In this document: piece by piece, positions 43,563 to 53,226 of the stretch
Position numbering within the stretch: position 1 is the first letter of the stretch
How the letters are laid out: the number at the start of each line of letters is the position of its first letter
Assembly: GCA_947038405.1 (NCBI GenBank)
Contig: CAMQVY010000003.1
Span: 1 to 64,000 of the forward strand
Source: an uncultured Rikenellaceae bacterium
Lineage (GTDB): Bacteria > Bacteroidota > Bacteroidia > Bacteroidales > Rikenellaceae
Length of the DNA stretch: 64,000 bases
Direction: 5' to 3'
The notes under the pieces: model-generated
What the model was told of the DNA's origin: nothing
The model's input: only the letters and a program-made list of their open reading frames with translations
Databases searched by the model: none
Program-made: the position numbers and the translations under genes

Positions 43563-45305
43563 TTATCTCGTAAACCAAGTGTCAATTACCTTTTTATTTC
43601 CTTTCCCATCTGTCACTTCAATTGAAAGGTTATATTTTACCCCTTTTTTTGGAGATATTGCATCATTAAAGTAGTGGGTTATTTTACGTTTAACAGCATT
43701 ATGTTCGAAAAGAATCCACTCTCCATCAATAGTCGCATTAAATGTTGCAATTCCAGCAAAGTTATCACTGATCGCAAAGCTAATATTTGAAGAGTTACGT
43801 AAATTAGCTCCTTTAATAAAGGATGGTTTAATCTTTGGTGGAACGGTATCTGTGACAATGCAGTATTGACCGAAAGATCTTACTCTTGCTGAGATCTCTC
43901 CATCTTTGTACACTCCACCTGCGGAACTCCACCTTCCTTTACTTGAACGATATGCAATCATAGCTTTGCTCCGTAGGTGTTGTGGAACGCTATCTGCATT
44001 TATTGATAAGTTATAATAACTGAAGAGAGAGACATCTGGTCTGTGTATCTCATATATTGGTGAGAATCTTTTTGTAGTTACTGGTGTCTCAATTCTTGTT
44101 GACATTTTTTGGTGATAAAAAATAGATTCAAATAGTGTGCCCTTAGGTATTGATACAGTTGCTCCATTTGCCGAGTAGTGGAATGTTTTATTATAGTGAG
44201 CAATTAATATACTTTGAGCTGGTTTTGCTGGCTCAAATTTACGCCCTCCAATTATACTCATAGCTAAATAGGATTTATTGCCACTTTCATCAATAATCTC
44301 CATATCAATACTTCCACTCTCTCCCTGATTTAGAGATATAATCCCATTATTACGAATGTTGCTGTATATTGGGAGGTTATTCCCTTGTTTCTTAGAGAGA
44401 ATATATGTATCGTGTTTTGTTGCTTGTTGAGTCACATAGTGAGTTGCACTACCTGCATATCGTGAGTTTGCAAAGGTGATTGCATCTGATGTAATTTCAA
44501 AATTTACAGTATCATTAAATTTTTGAATTATTTTATATACAGACATATTTAAATTCCCAGTTCCATTCTTTGCGTCAGAAACTTGTGCTATAAAGTAACC
44601 ATGTCGACTAACCTCTATTGGGCTTTTACTTGTGGGTTCATATATGTTGTTTGGTAGTTTTGTAAGTAATATATTCTTAGGCTTGGAGTGTATTGGAACA
44701 CCCTTGATTGTATCGGTTGCAACGTACATTACTTTCACAAATTTCGGTGCTACATCGTCTGGAATATCAAAATTACATATTGGAACTGGATTAAGCGTTT
44801 TCTGAGTAGCAGTTTCTCTAATTTCAAAATGTAGGTGCGGACCAAAGGACATGCCAGTATTTCCACTTAATGCAATTTGGTCTCCAGCTTTTACTGGCAA
44901 TTTATTAGCTGGTGTGAATATATTAAATGAGTGCTTTTTACCCTTATACCTCTCTCCGTTTACGTACTCTTCAACTTCTGGATTAAACCTTTTTAGATGA
45001 GCATATACTGATGTCTTTCCGTTTGGGTGTGTTATGTATATAGCTTTCCCATAGCCATATGGAGCAATCCCTATTCGTGATATATATCCATCAGCAACGG
45101 CTCTAACAATAAGACCCTCTCTCTGTTTTGTTCTTATGTCAATTCCCAAGTGGTATCGGTTTGTCCTCACTTCAGCATAATTTGCAGATAGGTCCAAAGC
45201 ACAATCTAGAGGTGGAGTATATTGAGCAAATGTATTGGTTCCCGAAAATAGAGTTGCAACAATTAATAGTACAGCCCTATTCTTCAATCTATATAAAATC
45301 GTCAT
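43563..45305 (-). CDS. M23-family metallopeptidase
   Basis: 580-aa exported protein with signal peptide MTILYRLKNRAVLLIVATLF to about residue 27. The LytM/M23 domain spans about 40-170: RYHLGIDIRTKQREG provides the first His and Asp ligands and FGPHLHFEIRET the HxH. The remaining 400 residues are beta-rich with no assigned domain and resemble the long C-terminal part of Bacteroidetes M23 proteins. It cuts peptidoglycan cross-links in the periplasm or has become a regulator. Its start overlaps recX by 17 nt. Confidence 0.87.
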   Translation of the reverse strand: MTILYRLKNRAVLLIVATLFSGTNTFAQYTPPLDCALDLSANYAEVRTNRYHLGIDIRTKQREGLIVRAVADGYISRIGIAPYGYGKAIYITHPNGKTSVYAHLKRFNPEVEEYVNGERYKGKKHSFNIFTPANKLPVKAGDQIALSGNTGMSFGPHLHFEIRETATQKTLNPVPICNFDIPDDVAPKFVKVMYVATDTIKGVPIHSKPKNILLTKLPNNIYEPTSKSPIEVSRHGYFIAQVSDAKNGTGNLNMSVYKIIQKFNDTVNFEITSDAITFANSRYAGSATHYVTQQATKHDTYILSKKQGNNLPIYSNIRNNGIISLNQGESGSIDMEIIDESGNKSYLAMSIIGGRKFEPAKPAQSILIAHYNKTFHYSANGATVSIPKGTLFESIFYHQKMSTRIETPVTTKRFSPIYEIHRPDVSLFSYYNLSINADSVPQHLRSKAMIAYRSSKGRWSSAGGVYKDGEISARVRSFGQYCIVTDTVPPKIKPSFIKGANLRNSSNISFAISDNFAGIATFNATIDGEWILFEHNAVKRKITHYFNDAISPKKGVKYNLSIEVTDGKGNKKVIDTWFTR

Positions 45306-45783
45306 TTTTAATATTTTTTTCTATAATAGATATTACACTGTCATATTCATAACCGAGTCCAAGTGCATATCGTACTAATTTTGCTTTTAATTTATATGGA
45401 TCACTCTCTTTTATTGATCCTATTCTCTTTTGAATTATTAACTCTAACCGATCTTCTAAACTCTTTTTATCTAGTATTTGAAGTTCGTCGTTTATAATAT
45501 TACTATCAATACCCTTGAGTTTTAGCCCGTTTTTTATTTTGTAAACTCCCCAACCATTCAATTTACTCTTCTCTCTGATGTATGCTGCTGCATATCGTCT
45601 ATCATCTATAAATTTATTTTGAATTAATTGAGTTAGGACATCTATACGTTTACTCTCCTCTACTCCCCATTGAGCCATAAGTCTTAGTGCATCGCCGCTA
45701 GACTTCTCAGCCCTAGCACATAGAGCCATAAGTGAATTTAGAGCTTGTTTTGGTGTTTTATCTATTTTTTGACGCATCTGCAC
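45289..45783 (-). CDS. recX: RecX regulatory protein
   Basis: 164-aa small helical protein that binds RecA filaments. It has three RecX-type helical repeats: ALNSLMALCARAEKSSGDALRLM, VLTQLIQNKFIDDRRYAAAYIREKSKLNGWGVYKIKNGL, and KLVRYALGLGYEYDSVISII. Met1 or Met3 may be the start; the frame overlaps prmC by 22 nt and the M23 gene by 17 nt, so the three are one transcript. Confidence 0.85.
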   Translation of the reverse strand: MQMRQKIDKTPKQALNSLMALCARAEKSSGDALRLMAQWGVEESKRIDVLTQLIQNKFIDDRRYAAAYIREKSKLNGWGVYKIKNGLKLKGIDSNIINDELQILDKKSLEDRLELIIQKRIGSIKESDPYKLKAKLVRYALGLGYEYDSVISIIEKNIKNDDFI

Positions 45784-46625
45784 ATACGTGGTTTTGAGTG
45801 AATATCATTTTTTATCTCAATATCAGAGTAACCTAGCTCTCCAAGCATTATCTTCATTTCAGCCCAAAATGATTCGTATATTTCAAAATACAATTCACCG
45901 CCATTACAAAGGAGGCTTAGTGCTGAAATTGCTATTGATCTGTAGAATATTAGTGGGTCATTATCAGGAACGAATAGAGCTGAATGTGGTTCATACCCCT
46001 TTACATTGAGCTCCATCGAGTCAATATCTTGTTGTGGAATATATGGTGGGTTTGATACAATTACATCATATAAAACTTTTGTTATATCGTTGTTCCATGT
46101 CGCCACGGGAGATAGAGCATTCTGTTGTATTATATTTATATTCTTAACGTTGTGTTGTGTTGCATTTTTATCAGCCCAATATATTGCATTCATCTCTATA
46201 TCTATAGCCGTGACTTGTGACAAAGGTAGTTGTTTTGCCAGAGAAATGGCAATACATCCACTTCCTGTTCCTATATCCATTATTTGTATACTAGACTCTT
46301 TTGCGTAGTTGCTGACAATCCAGTTTATTAGTTCTTCTGTTTCAGGGCGGGGGATCAGTGCTCCTTTGCCTATTGCAAACTCTAGGTCACAAAATTCTGC
46401 TTTACCTATGATATATTGAATTGGTTCACCACTTCTAAGACGGTCTGATAGTTCATTAATATCTATATTGATATTAATCTCTTTGTTGGGGTTTAGTATA
46501 ATATCTATTTTAGATTCACCAAATAGATCTTTAGCTAAGATATATGCTATTGACTGAGATTCACTATGGTTATATATCTCAGAGCAAACAAGTTTAATAT
46601 GTGATATGAATTGAGAAACTGTCAT
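45762..46625 (-). CDS. prmC: Peptide chain release factor N5-glutamine methyltransferase
   Basis: 287-aa methyltransferase that modifies the Gln of the GGQ motif in release factors RF1 and RF2. The N-terminal helical domain (1-90) ends with GEPIQYIIGKAEF. The Rossmann domain has IMDIGTGSGCIAISLA for SAM binding and the catalytic VSNPPYIP. LIPRPETEELI is a standard HemK marker. It heads a three-gene operon with recX and the M23 gene. Confidence 0.93.
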   Translation of the reverse strand: MTVSQFISHIKLVCSEIYNHSESQSIAYILAKDLFGESKIDIILNPNKEININIDINELSDRLRSGEPIQYIIGKAEFCDLEFAIGKGALIPRPETEELINWIVSNYAKESSIQIMDIGTGSGCIAISLAKQLPLSQVTAIDIEMNAIYWADKNATQHNVKNINIIQQNALSPVATWNNDITKVLYDVIVSNPPYIPQQDIDSMELNVKGYEPHSALFVPDNDPLIFYRSIAISALSLLCNGGELYFEIYESFWAEMKIMLGELGYSDIEIKNDIHSKPRMCRCVKK

Positions 46626-46655
46626 AAAATTAATGTACTTGTATTAATACTAAAT

Positions 46656-46690
46656 AAAAATAGTCCGATTATATTAATCGGACTATTTTT
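46656..46690 (-). terminator. Terminator of the H1-like gene
   Basis: AAAAATAGTCCGATT and AATCGGACTATTTTT form a perfect 15-bp stem with a 5-nt loop; on the minus strand a T-tract follows. It lies between the H1-like gene and prmC. Confidence 0.85.
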
Positions 46691-46713
46691 ATATCTTAAG
46701 AAAAGAAAGACTC

Positions 46714-46887
46714 TTATTTGCTAGCTTCAACAGATGCTTTTCTAAAATCTTTCAAAAGTTTAGACAACTCTAAAGCAGCTTTACGTGCACGAGTTCCTGC
46801 AGCTTTATTGCTTTTTGATACTTGAAGAGTTGCATTTTCTGAAAATAGAGCAATTTGCTCATCGATTTGCTTTACTAAATTTTCCAT
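46714..46887 (-). CDS. Small histone H1-like protein
   Basis: 57-aa protein from ATG 46887 to TAA 46714, too short for many gene callers. It begins MENLVKQIDEQIALFSENA and continues with KSNKAAGTRARKAALELS and KLLKDFRKASVEA, a Lys/Ala-rich helical pattern found in the Hc1/H1-like DNA-associated proteins of Bacteroidetes. It would coat DNA or modulate chromatin. A -7 box (46925-46932, minus strand) and a strong terminator flank it, so it is a well-formed single-gene unit. Confidence 0.85.
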   Translation of the reverse strand: MENLVKQIDEQIALFSENATLQVSKSNKAAGTRARKAALELSKLLKDFRKASVEASK

Positions 46888-46924
46888 AGCTTTAATATAA
46901 TTATTTTAATTAAAATTCTAACTA

Positions 46925-46959
46925 CAAAGTTAAATAAAAAAATCAATAATAAAACACAA
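46925..46959 (-). promoter_or_regulatory. Promoter of the H1-like gene
   Basis: On the minus strand TTGTG near 46954-46959 and TAACTTTG at 46932-46925 give a -33/-7 pair about 38 nt before the ATG. Confidence 0.5.
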
Positions 46960-47199
46960 TATTTGTTGAAAAAAGTATTTTACCTACTTTTATGTATAAA
47001 AGAGACCCTTTTTATCTCAGAAATAGTCGTATTTATGTACGAATAATAAAAATATCAGCGATATGATCGCAACGTAACATTTCTAATATGTAATGAACTT
47101 TATTGAAGTATAACTCTAATACAATCTCATCACCTAGAGATCATTCATAAAAAAGCTAGATATTTAATTATACTATTATTATTTTCAACTATAAAACCC

Positions 47200-47207
47200 T
47201 ATCTTTG
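47200..47207 (+). promoter_or_regulatory. -7 box of the polysaccharide export genes
   Basis: TATCTTTG lies 35 nt before the wzz-like ATG, a Bacteroidetes -7 element. Confidence 0.5.
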
Positions 47208-47242
47208 CGGATAAACTTAATTTTATAATATTAAAATCATCA

Positions 47243-48289
47243 ATGGAGAATATTGAGAAAGAAATAGATATAGTTGAATTGTTTAAGACTCTTTGGAATA
47301 AAAGGTATAAAATAATAAAAATTGGACTTATCGGTTTTGTAGTAGGTTTAGTTATTGCATTTTCGATTCCTAAAATGTATAATACTACTGTAAAGATAGC
47401 TCCAGAGGATTCTGCTTCACGTGCCATGGGAGACATGGGGAGTTTGGCTGGAATAGTTGGAATTAATATTGATGGAGCTAGTAGTGGTGGTATAACTTCA
47501 ATGATCTACCCTGATGTAGTTAAAAGTGCCCCTTTTTTATTTAAATTTGCTACAATTGAGGTTGATCTAGCTGGAGAAAAAATGTCCTTCTACCAATACG
47601 TAACAGAAGAGCAACAGCATGCTTGGTGGAGATATGTTATTGGAGCTCCAGTGCAGTTTATTAGTTTCGTTAATGGGCTATTCAATGAAGAAGAGGTAGT
47701 AGAAAGTAATGAAATAAATATGTTTAGACCTAGTTTTAAACAGAGGAAATATATAAATTTTTTGAGTGGAAATATATCTGTCGAGTCAGATAAAAAAACA
47801 AATATCCTAACAATAGGAGTTAATATGCAAGACCCACTTATTGCAGCTATAGTTGCAGATTCACTATTGAGTAAATTGCAGCTATATATGTCAGAGTATA
47901 GAACAACTAAAGCCCGCAAAGACTTAGACATGAAAGAAATAATGTTGAGTGAGGCTAAAAGCAATTATTATCTTGCAGAAGATAAATTGGCTGATGGTTT
48001 AGATTTCAATCGAAATATTAAATCACAAAAAGCTCAAGTGAAAATTAATCGCCTTACAAATGAAAAAGAGTTAGCATTTACAGTGTATAAGGAGTTGGCA
48101 ACGCAAGTTGAAGTTGACAAAATTCGAGTACAAGAGCAAACTCCAATTGCGACAATCATTGAACCAGCTAAAGTTGCTGTTGTGCCATCGTCTCCAAATA
48201 AAATGTTAATTGCAATATTTTTTGCTTTTTTAGGTGTTTGTATAACATCTATAAAAGTATTGTATGACGAAAAAATATTTAGCTTATAA
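47243..48289 (+). CDS. Wzz/chain-length determinant protein
   Basis: 348-aa inner membrane protein with N- and C-terminal membrane helices (about 30-50 and 320-340) and a long periplasmic helical region. The first helix is preceded by DIVELFKTLWNKRYKIIK and followed by PKMYNTTVKIAPE, as in Wzz proteins. PSSPNKMLIAIFFAFLG precedes the second helix. It lacks the kinase domain seen in some co-polymerases. It sets polysaccharide chain length together with the export protein encoded next. Confidence 0.88.
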   Translation: MENIEKEIDIVELFKTLWNKRYKIIKIGLIGFVVGLVIAFSIPKMYNTTVKIAPEDSASRAMGDMGSLAGIVGINIDGASSGGITSMIYPDVVKSAPFLFKFATIEVDLAGEKMSFYQYVTEEQQHAWWRYVIGAPVQFISFVNGLFNEEEVVESNEINMFRPSFKQRKYINFLSGNISVESDKKTNILTIGVNMQDPLIAAIVADSLLSKLQLYMSEYRTTKARKDLDMKEIMLSEAKSNYYLAEDKLADGLDFNRNIKSQKAQVKINRLTNEKELAFTVYKELATQVEVDKIRVQEQTPIATIIEPAKVAVVPSSPNKMLIAIFFAFLGVCITSIKVLYDEKIFSL

Positions 48290-48329
48290 TTCTACTATAG
48301 AGTTAATTTTTAAAATAATATATACTAAA

Positions 48330-50699
48330 ATGGGAAAAAATAAATTCAAAATTGTCTTGTTTGCAATTTTATCAATCTTCATAACAACATCATTTGCTCA
48401 GCAAATAGATCCAGATATTTTGGCTAAAGCTAAAATGATGGGCTTTTCTGAAGATCAAATAAAATCGGAGATGTCTAAATATAAAAGTGAGTCGATAACA
48501 GAGGTAAGTTCTGAAAAAATTTCAGATAACCAATACTCTCTTAGAGATAAACCAAACCAAGCGGAGTATGATAGTACTATAGTGGAGGATTTAAAATCAA
48601 TATATAGACTTCCTATAATAAAAGAGACACCATTAAGTATTTATGGACAAAATATGTTCAAAAATAGTGAGGTTTCATATGAGCCAAATTTAAATATCCC
48701 AACTCCTATTGACTATATTTTATCTATTGGAGATGAAATTATTATAAATGTTTGGGGCGATAGTGAATCTACCGTAAAGGAGACTATATCACCAGAGGGT
48801 TTAATTTACATCTCAAATTTAGGTCCAGTATATATTAATGGAATGACTGTATCTCAGGCAAAAGAGTATATTGAAAAGCAGTTATCAAAAATAGATGAAT
48901 CAATTGGGTCTACATCTCAAATAACACTTAGTGTTGGGCAGATTAGAAGTATTAAGGTAAATATAACAGGAGAGGTGAGTTATCCAGGAGTATATACAGT
49001 GCCTTCACTTGCTTCACTATTCCATATTCTCCATATTTCAGGAGGCACAACGGATATTGGTGATCTTCGTCATATTGAAGTCTTTAGGAATTCAAAAAAA
49101 GTTGCGGATATGGATATATATGACTTTATATTGAATGGAAATATATCTAATAATATAATATTAAAAGATGGAGATGTTGTAGTTGTACCAACGTACAAAA
49201 TCAAAGCAAAGATTGCAGGTGCAATTAAACGTTCTATGTTTTATTTAATGAAAGATAGTGAGACAGTATCGACTTTAATTCAATATGCGGGTGGTTTTTC
49301 TGATTTAGCATATCAAAGTAGGGTTAAGATATTTAGAAAAGGCGGAGAGTATAACGAGGTTATTTTGGTTGAGCAAGCTGATTTCAATAAGATGGTTCTT
49401 CGTAATGGTGATAGTGTCTTAATAGAGAATGCTAAGGATGAGTTTGAAAATTTAATTCAAATAGAAGGAGCTATCTGGTATCCAGGTGACTTTCAGTTAA
49501 ATGATAATCTTAACACTTTATCAAAGTTAATAGAGTATGCTGGTGGATTGAAAGGTAGTGCTTTTTCTCAATCTGCAATCATTGAGCGACGAAATAGTGA
49601 TTATTCGGAGTCTATTATAAACTTTAACCCGACAGATATTGTTTCTGGGAAAAGTGACATTGAACTTAGAAATTATGATAAGGTTATAATACCTGAGGTA
49701 GGGGCATTGCAAGAGCCTTTTACTATAAATGTTCTAGGTGAAGTTAATTCTCCTAACGTAATTAAATTTAGAAATGGTATGCGTATTGAGGATGCAATTA
49801 TACTCTCTGGAGGTCTCAAAGAGTCAGCATCCCTCTCGATTATAGATGTGTCTAGACGAATAAATGACAATAAATTGACTGAATATACAGATCAGAAGTC
49901 AGAATTATTTTCATTTAATATTAATGAAGATTTATCATTAACACCAGAAACAAAAGATTTTATATTGAAGCCTTATGATATGGTTGTTATTAGGCGTAGT
50001 CCTGGATACAAAGTTCAATCGACAATTGTAATTCAGGGAGAAGTTGTTGTTCCTGGTAGTTATACTATTGAGCGAGAGAATACATATCTTAGTGATGTAA
50101 TAAAGATGGCTAAAGGTACTACACCTCTTTCTCATACTAAAGGTGCAAGTTTAATGAGGATGTTTAATGATAAAAACATGACGTTAGGTGTTGATAAGTT
50201 GCAAAGAACAGTGAGTACATCAGAGGATTCACTTAAAATTAGTGCTAATGGATTTAAATTACTTCCTGTTGCGATTAATTTAGATGCAGCATTAAAAGAT
50301 CCTCATGGAAAATCAGATATTCTACTAAAGCAGGGCGATGTTATTACAATACCTAAATTTGAGAATATTGTAAGAACTATTGGTGCTGTTTACTCAGAGA
50401 ATTCAATTACCTACCAAGGTGGAAAATTGAAAAAATATATTGAGAGTAGTGGAGGGTATATTAAGCAGGCTCGAAAGCGACCATTTGTGTTGTATCAAAA
50501 TGGCACAATAAAGGCAACTAAAAGAATATTTTTCATAAAGAAATATCCTAAGATAGAACCAGGATGTGTAGTAATTGTACCTCAGAAGCCTGCTAGAGCT
50601 AAAATGTCATTGTTTGAGACATTAGGTGTTGCTTCTTCTGTTACGTCGCTTGCTTCCTCGTTGGCTACATTAGGACTTAATGTTGCTGTAGCTAGATAG
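48330..50699 (+). CDS. Polysaccharide export outer membrane protein (Wza-like, SLBB repeats)
   Basis: 789-aa exported protein with signal peptide MGKNKFKIVLFAILSIFITT; I chose ATG 48330, since the longer frame overlaps wzz and lacks a signal. A Poly_export domain (about 115-200, TPIDYILSIGDEIIINVWGDSESTVKETISPEGLI) is followed by repeated SLBB domains (VNITGEVSYPGVYTVPSLASL, IQIEGAIWYPGDFQL, INVLGEVNSPNVIKF, IVIQGEVVVPGSYTI). More SLBB copies than in E. coli Wza is normal for Bacteroidetes. It forms the outer membrane exit for the glycan. Confidence 0.9.
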   Translation: MGKNKFKIVLFAILSIFITTSFAQQIDPDILAKAKMMGFSEDQIKSEMSKYKSESITEVSSEKISDNQYSLRDKPNQAEYDSTIVEDLKSIYRLPIIKETPLSIYGQNMFKNSEVSYEPNLNIPTPIDYILSIGDEIIINVWGDSESTVKETISPEGLIYISNLGPVYINGMTVSQAKEYIEKQLSKIDESIGSTSQITLSVGQIRSIKVNITGEVSYPGVYTVPSLASLFHILHISGGTTDIGDLRHIEVFRNSKKVADMDIYDFILNGNISNNIILKDGDVVVVPTYKIKAKIAGAIKRSMFYLMKDSETVSTLIQYAGGFSDLAYQSRVKIFRKGGEYNEVILVEQADFNKMVLRNGDSVLIENAKDEFENLIQIEGAIWYPGDFQLNDNLNTLSKLIEYAGGLKGSAFSQSAIIERRNSDYSESIINFNPTDIVSGKSDIELRNYDKVIIPEVGALQEPFTINVLGEVNSPNVIKFRNGMRIEDAIILSGGLKESASLSIIDVSRRINDNKLTEYTDQKSELFSFNINEDLSLTPETKDFILKPYDMVVIRRSPGYKVQSTIVIQGEVVVPGSYTIERENTYLSDVIKMAKGTTPLSHTKGASLMRMFNDKNMTLGVDKLQRTVSTSEDSLKISANGFKLLPVAINLDAALKDPHGKSDILLKQGDVITIPKFENIVRTIGAVYSENSITYQGGKLKKYIESSGGYIKQARKRPFVLYQNGTIKATKRIFFIKKYPKIEPGCVVIVPQKPARAKMSLFETLGVASSVTSLASSLATLGLNVAVAR

Positions 50700-50741
50700 A
50701 AAAATTCAATAATTATTCCATTTGTGAATAAAATACAGATT

Positions 50742-50775
50742 AAAATGCAACTTATTTGAGAATAAGTTGCATTTT
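50742..50775 (+). terminator. Terminator after the export gene
   Basis: AAAATGCAACTTATT and AATAAGTTGCATTTT form a perfect 15-bp stem with a 4-nt loop. The right arm includes the TTG that serves as -33 box of the small RNA that follows. Confidence 0.85.
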
Positions 50776-50876
50776 AAATTTATTATACTTACATTTGTAT
50801 CGGTAATGAATATCACTTGTGATGTTCAATGCTTCCGAGAGTCGTTAATCCACATTAACGGCTCTCGGTTTTTTTT
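50767..50876 (+). ncRNA. Candidate small RNA with own promoter and terminator
   Basis: TTG at 50767-50769, a 20-nt spacer and TACATTTG at 50790-50797 form a promoter. The predicted transcript of about 72 nt (50803-50876) holds a 9-bp hairpin GAATATCAC/GTGATGTTC at 50808-50827 and a 15-bp terminator (50835-50849 with 50854-50868) followed by eight T. No ORF fits. It is a compact, self-contained transcription unit between the export gene and the relic transposon. Confidence 0.6.
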
Positions 50877-50879
50877 GTA

Positions 50880-51914
50880 CCTTATTGTTGTGTTTAATGA
50901 AATTGGGAGACAATTGCATTAACGTATATATTGGATTGTCAGTGATCTCGGATATCTGTCTATATCAATAAGGAATCAAACTGAAACCTTTATTGGTAGT
51001 TTTTCATATCGTTCCCACTATAATGGCAATAATTATATATTATAAAAGTGAACACTCTTTGGACTCAATTCATGGAGACTCTGTATGGTGTCATAGCTCA
51101 GATTCAGGTATAAAATATTTATACTTTATAGTCAATGCAATTATAATAATATTTATTTTATAAGCTTCGATTCTCTTTCCAGTAATTAGTATTATGTATT
51201 AGACATAGTTTTTTTATAATTTGAGTTCAGACAAATATAAGGAGAAAACACATTGCCGCTTTCGAAGCAAAAATCGCCATTGAGGCATTAAAAGAGCGAA
51301 AGATTATATCATAATTTGTAAAAAGATTAGAATTAAATCCGCATCATATTTCTGATTGTAAACAATAGTTTGATAAACAATCAGCTTAAATATTCCCAAA
51401 TACATTGCTCTATATATAGTTTGTTTATCTTCCGTTGTGGACTATTAAATTAACTATTGCAGACAACTAGTCACGAGTACTAAAGTAGACTGATGTAAAT
51501 AATTTTAAACCTTATATCTTAAATTTATATCGGTAGTGTCAATTCGCATGTAATAAGTGAATTAAGTACCTTAATTTGGTTTAAATTAAGGTTAGTATGA
51601 ACGATAAATATATGGCTTTAGACAATATTTATATTGAGAGATTTTGGAGAATGCTAAAATATGATTACATTTACTTTTGGAGCTTAGAAAATACTGTAAA
51701 ATTAGCGAATGATATTGGTTGGCTGATATTACAACACCAAGTGCAGGCATAGTTTCATTTGGGTGGTAACTACAAGTATTTACTATATATTAACTATAAT
51801 TGGCGAGAACCCAACTAAGGTTCTCGCAATTTAATTAAGCTTAATTTTGCTAATGTGTGGAAGAATATAGGGGATTAGCATAGTTATATTTAACTGAAAT
51901 AAAAATTAAAAAAT
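50880..51914. other. Gene-free, decayed region
   Basis: About 1 kb with no intact gene. The middle and right parts hold relics of an IS3-type element; a 9-bp hairpin GCGAGAACC/GGTTCTCGC lies at 51803-51827; TAATTTTG at 51842-51849 is a possible -7 box for the next gene. The stretch 50880-51220 shows nothing recognisable. Confidence 0.5.
51225..51775 (+). mobile_element. Relic IS3-family insertion sequence
   Basis: Two pieces remain. At 51243-51390 the frame reads HIAAFEAKIAIEALKERK, a stop, FVKRLELNPHHISDCKQ and another stop, matching the helix-turn-helix N-terminus of IS3 OrfA. At 51597-51752 it reads SMNDKYMALDNIYIERFWR and KYDYIYFWSLENT, matching the end of the OrfB integrase (SMxxxxxxxDNxxIERFWR with the last catalytic Glu). 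The body of OrfB is deleted. I found no clear terminal repeats. The element is dead. Confidence 0.75.
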
Positions 51915-53225
51915 ATGAAAATTGCAGTAGTTGGGACAGGATACGTTGGTCTAGTTAGCGGTGCGTGTTTTGCGGAGATGGGAGTTGATGTTACTTGTAT
52001 AGATATTAATGAAGAGAAGATTGTGGCTCTAAAAAAAGGTAAAATTCCAATTTATGAGCCAGGGTTAACTACTATAGTCAATCGTAACATTGATGCAGGA
52101 AGGCTGCACTTCTCCACAGACCTAACAGCTTGTATCGATAGTGTAGATGTTGTGTTCTCTGCCGTAGGAACTCCTCCTGATGAAGATGGTTCAGCTGACT
52201 TGCAATACGTATTAGCTGTAGCAAGGCAATTTGGTCAAACTATAAAGAAGCATACAATACTCGTAACTAAATCAACAGTTCCCGTAGGAACTGCAAAAAA
52301 GGTTAAAGAGGCGATACAGATCGAACTTGACAAGCGTGGTGAAACGATTGAGTTTGATGTCGCTTCAAACCCAGAATTTTTAAAAGAGGGAGATGCAATT
52401 AAAGACTTTATGACACCAGATAGGGTTGTGGTTGGTATAGATAGTGATAGAGCAAAATTAACAATGTCTCGCCTATATAAGCAATTTATGTTAAGTAGTG
52501 ATCGTATGATTTTCACAGATATACCAAGTGCTGAGATGATAAAATATGCAAATAACTCAATGCTGGCTACTCGTATATCATTTATGAACGATATTGCAAA
52601 TCTATGTGAAATAGTTGGTGCTGATGTAAATATGGTTCGTAAAGGTATTGGTAGTGACTCTCGTATTGGTAATAAATTTTTGTATGCTGGGTGCGGTTAT
52701 GGTGGCTCGTGCTTTCCCAAGGATGTTAAAGCTTTAATTCAAACGGCAAATTCAGTTGGCTATGATATGAAAGTTTTAAGAGCTGTCGAGGAGGTTAATG
52801 AGAATCAAAAAGGCATACTTTTTAATAAAATAGATAAGCACTACAATGGTGAGCTAAAGGGTAAAGTAGTCGCACTTTGGGGACTGTCATTTAAGCCAGA
52901 AACAGATGATATGCGTGAAGCACCGTCATTAACCTTAATAGATAGGCTGTTAAAGGCGGGCTGTGAGGTAAGGGTATACGATCCAATATCTATGGATGAG
53001 TGTAGGCGCAAAATTGGAGATCAAGTGACCTATTGTAAGGATATGTATGAGGCAGCACTTGATGCTGATACACTAATGTTGGTTACTGAGTGGAAAGAAT
53101 TTCGTATCCCTAGTTTATCTATCTTAAAAAAGGTTATGAATGACAAGGTGATTATTGACGGTAGGAATATATATGATAAAGATGAAGTCGCAGAGATGGG
53201 CTTCACATACTATAAGATAGGTTAA
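51915..53225 (+). CDS. ugd: UDP-glucose 6-dehydrogenase
   Basis: 436-aa enzyme that oxidises UDP-glucose to UDP-glucuronate with NAD. MKIAVVGTGYVGLVSGACFAEMGV is the NAD fold, STVPVGTAKKV and EFLKEGDAIKDFMTPDRVV the substrate region, and GYGGSCFPKDVKAL contains the catalytic Cys. Length is normal. It is 1 nt before an epimerase gene, so its product probably becomes UDP-galacturonate. A decayed relative lies at 6100-6362. Confidence 0.94.
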   Translation: MKIAVVGTGYVGLVSGACFAEMGVDVTCIDINEEKIVALKKGKIPIYEPGLTTIVNRNIDAGRLHFSTDLTACIDSVDVVFSAVGTPPDEDGSADLQYVLAVARQFGQTIKKHTILVTKSTVPVGTAKKVKEAIQIELDKRGETIEFDVASNPEFLKEGDAIKDFMTPDRVVVGIDSDRAKLTMSRLYKQFMLSSDRMIFTDIPSAEMIKYANNSMLATRISFMNDIANLCEIVGADVNMVRKGIGSDSRIGNKFLYAGCGYGGSCFPKDVKALIQTANSVGYDMKVLRAVEEVNENQKGILFNKIDKHYNGELKGKVVALWGLSFKPETDDMREAPSLTLIDRLLKAGCEVRVYDPISMDECRRKIGDQVTYCKDMYEAALDADTLMLVTEWKEFRIPSLSILKKVMNDKVIIDGRNIYDKDEVAEMGFTYYKIG

Positions 53226-53226
53226 T

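Larger units (their letters stand above)
46888..47242. other. Divergent region between H1-like gene and wzz
   Basis: AT-rich 355-nt spacer without ORFs. It carries the H1-like promoter at its left end and TATCTTTG at 47200-47207, the -7 box of the polysaccharide genes. No further structure seen. Confidence 0.4.

Noticed and set aside
51225-51775. Functional transposase using frameshifting
   Set aside because: In addition to a frame change there are several stops and most of OrfB, including the first catalytic residues, is absent.
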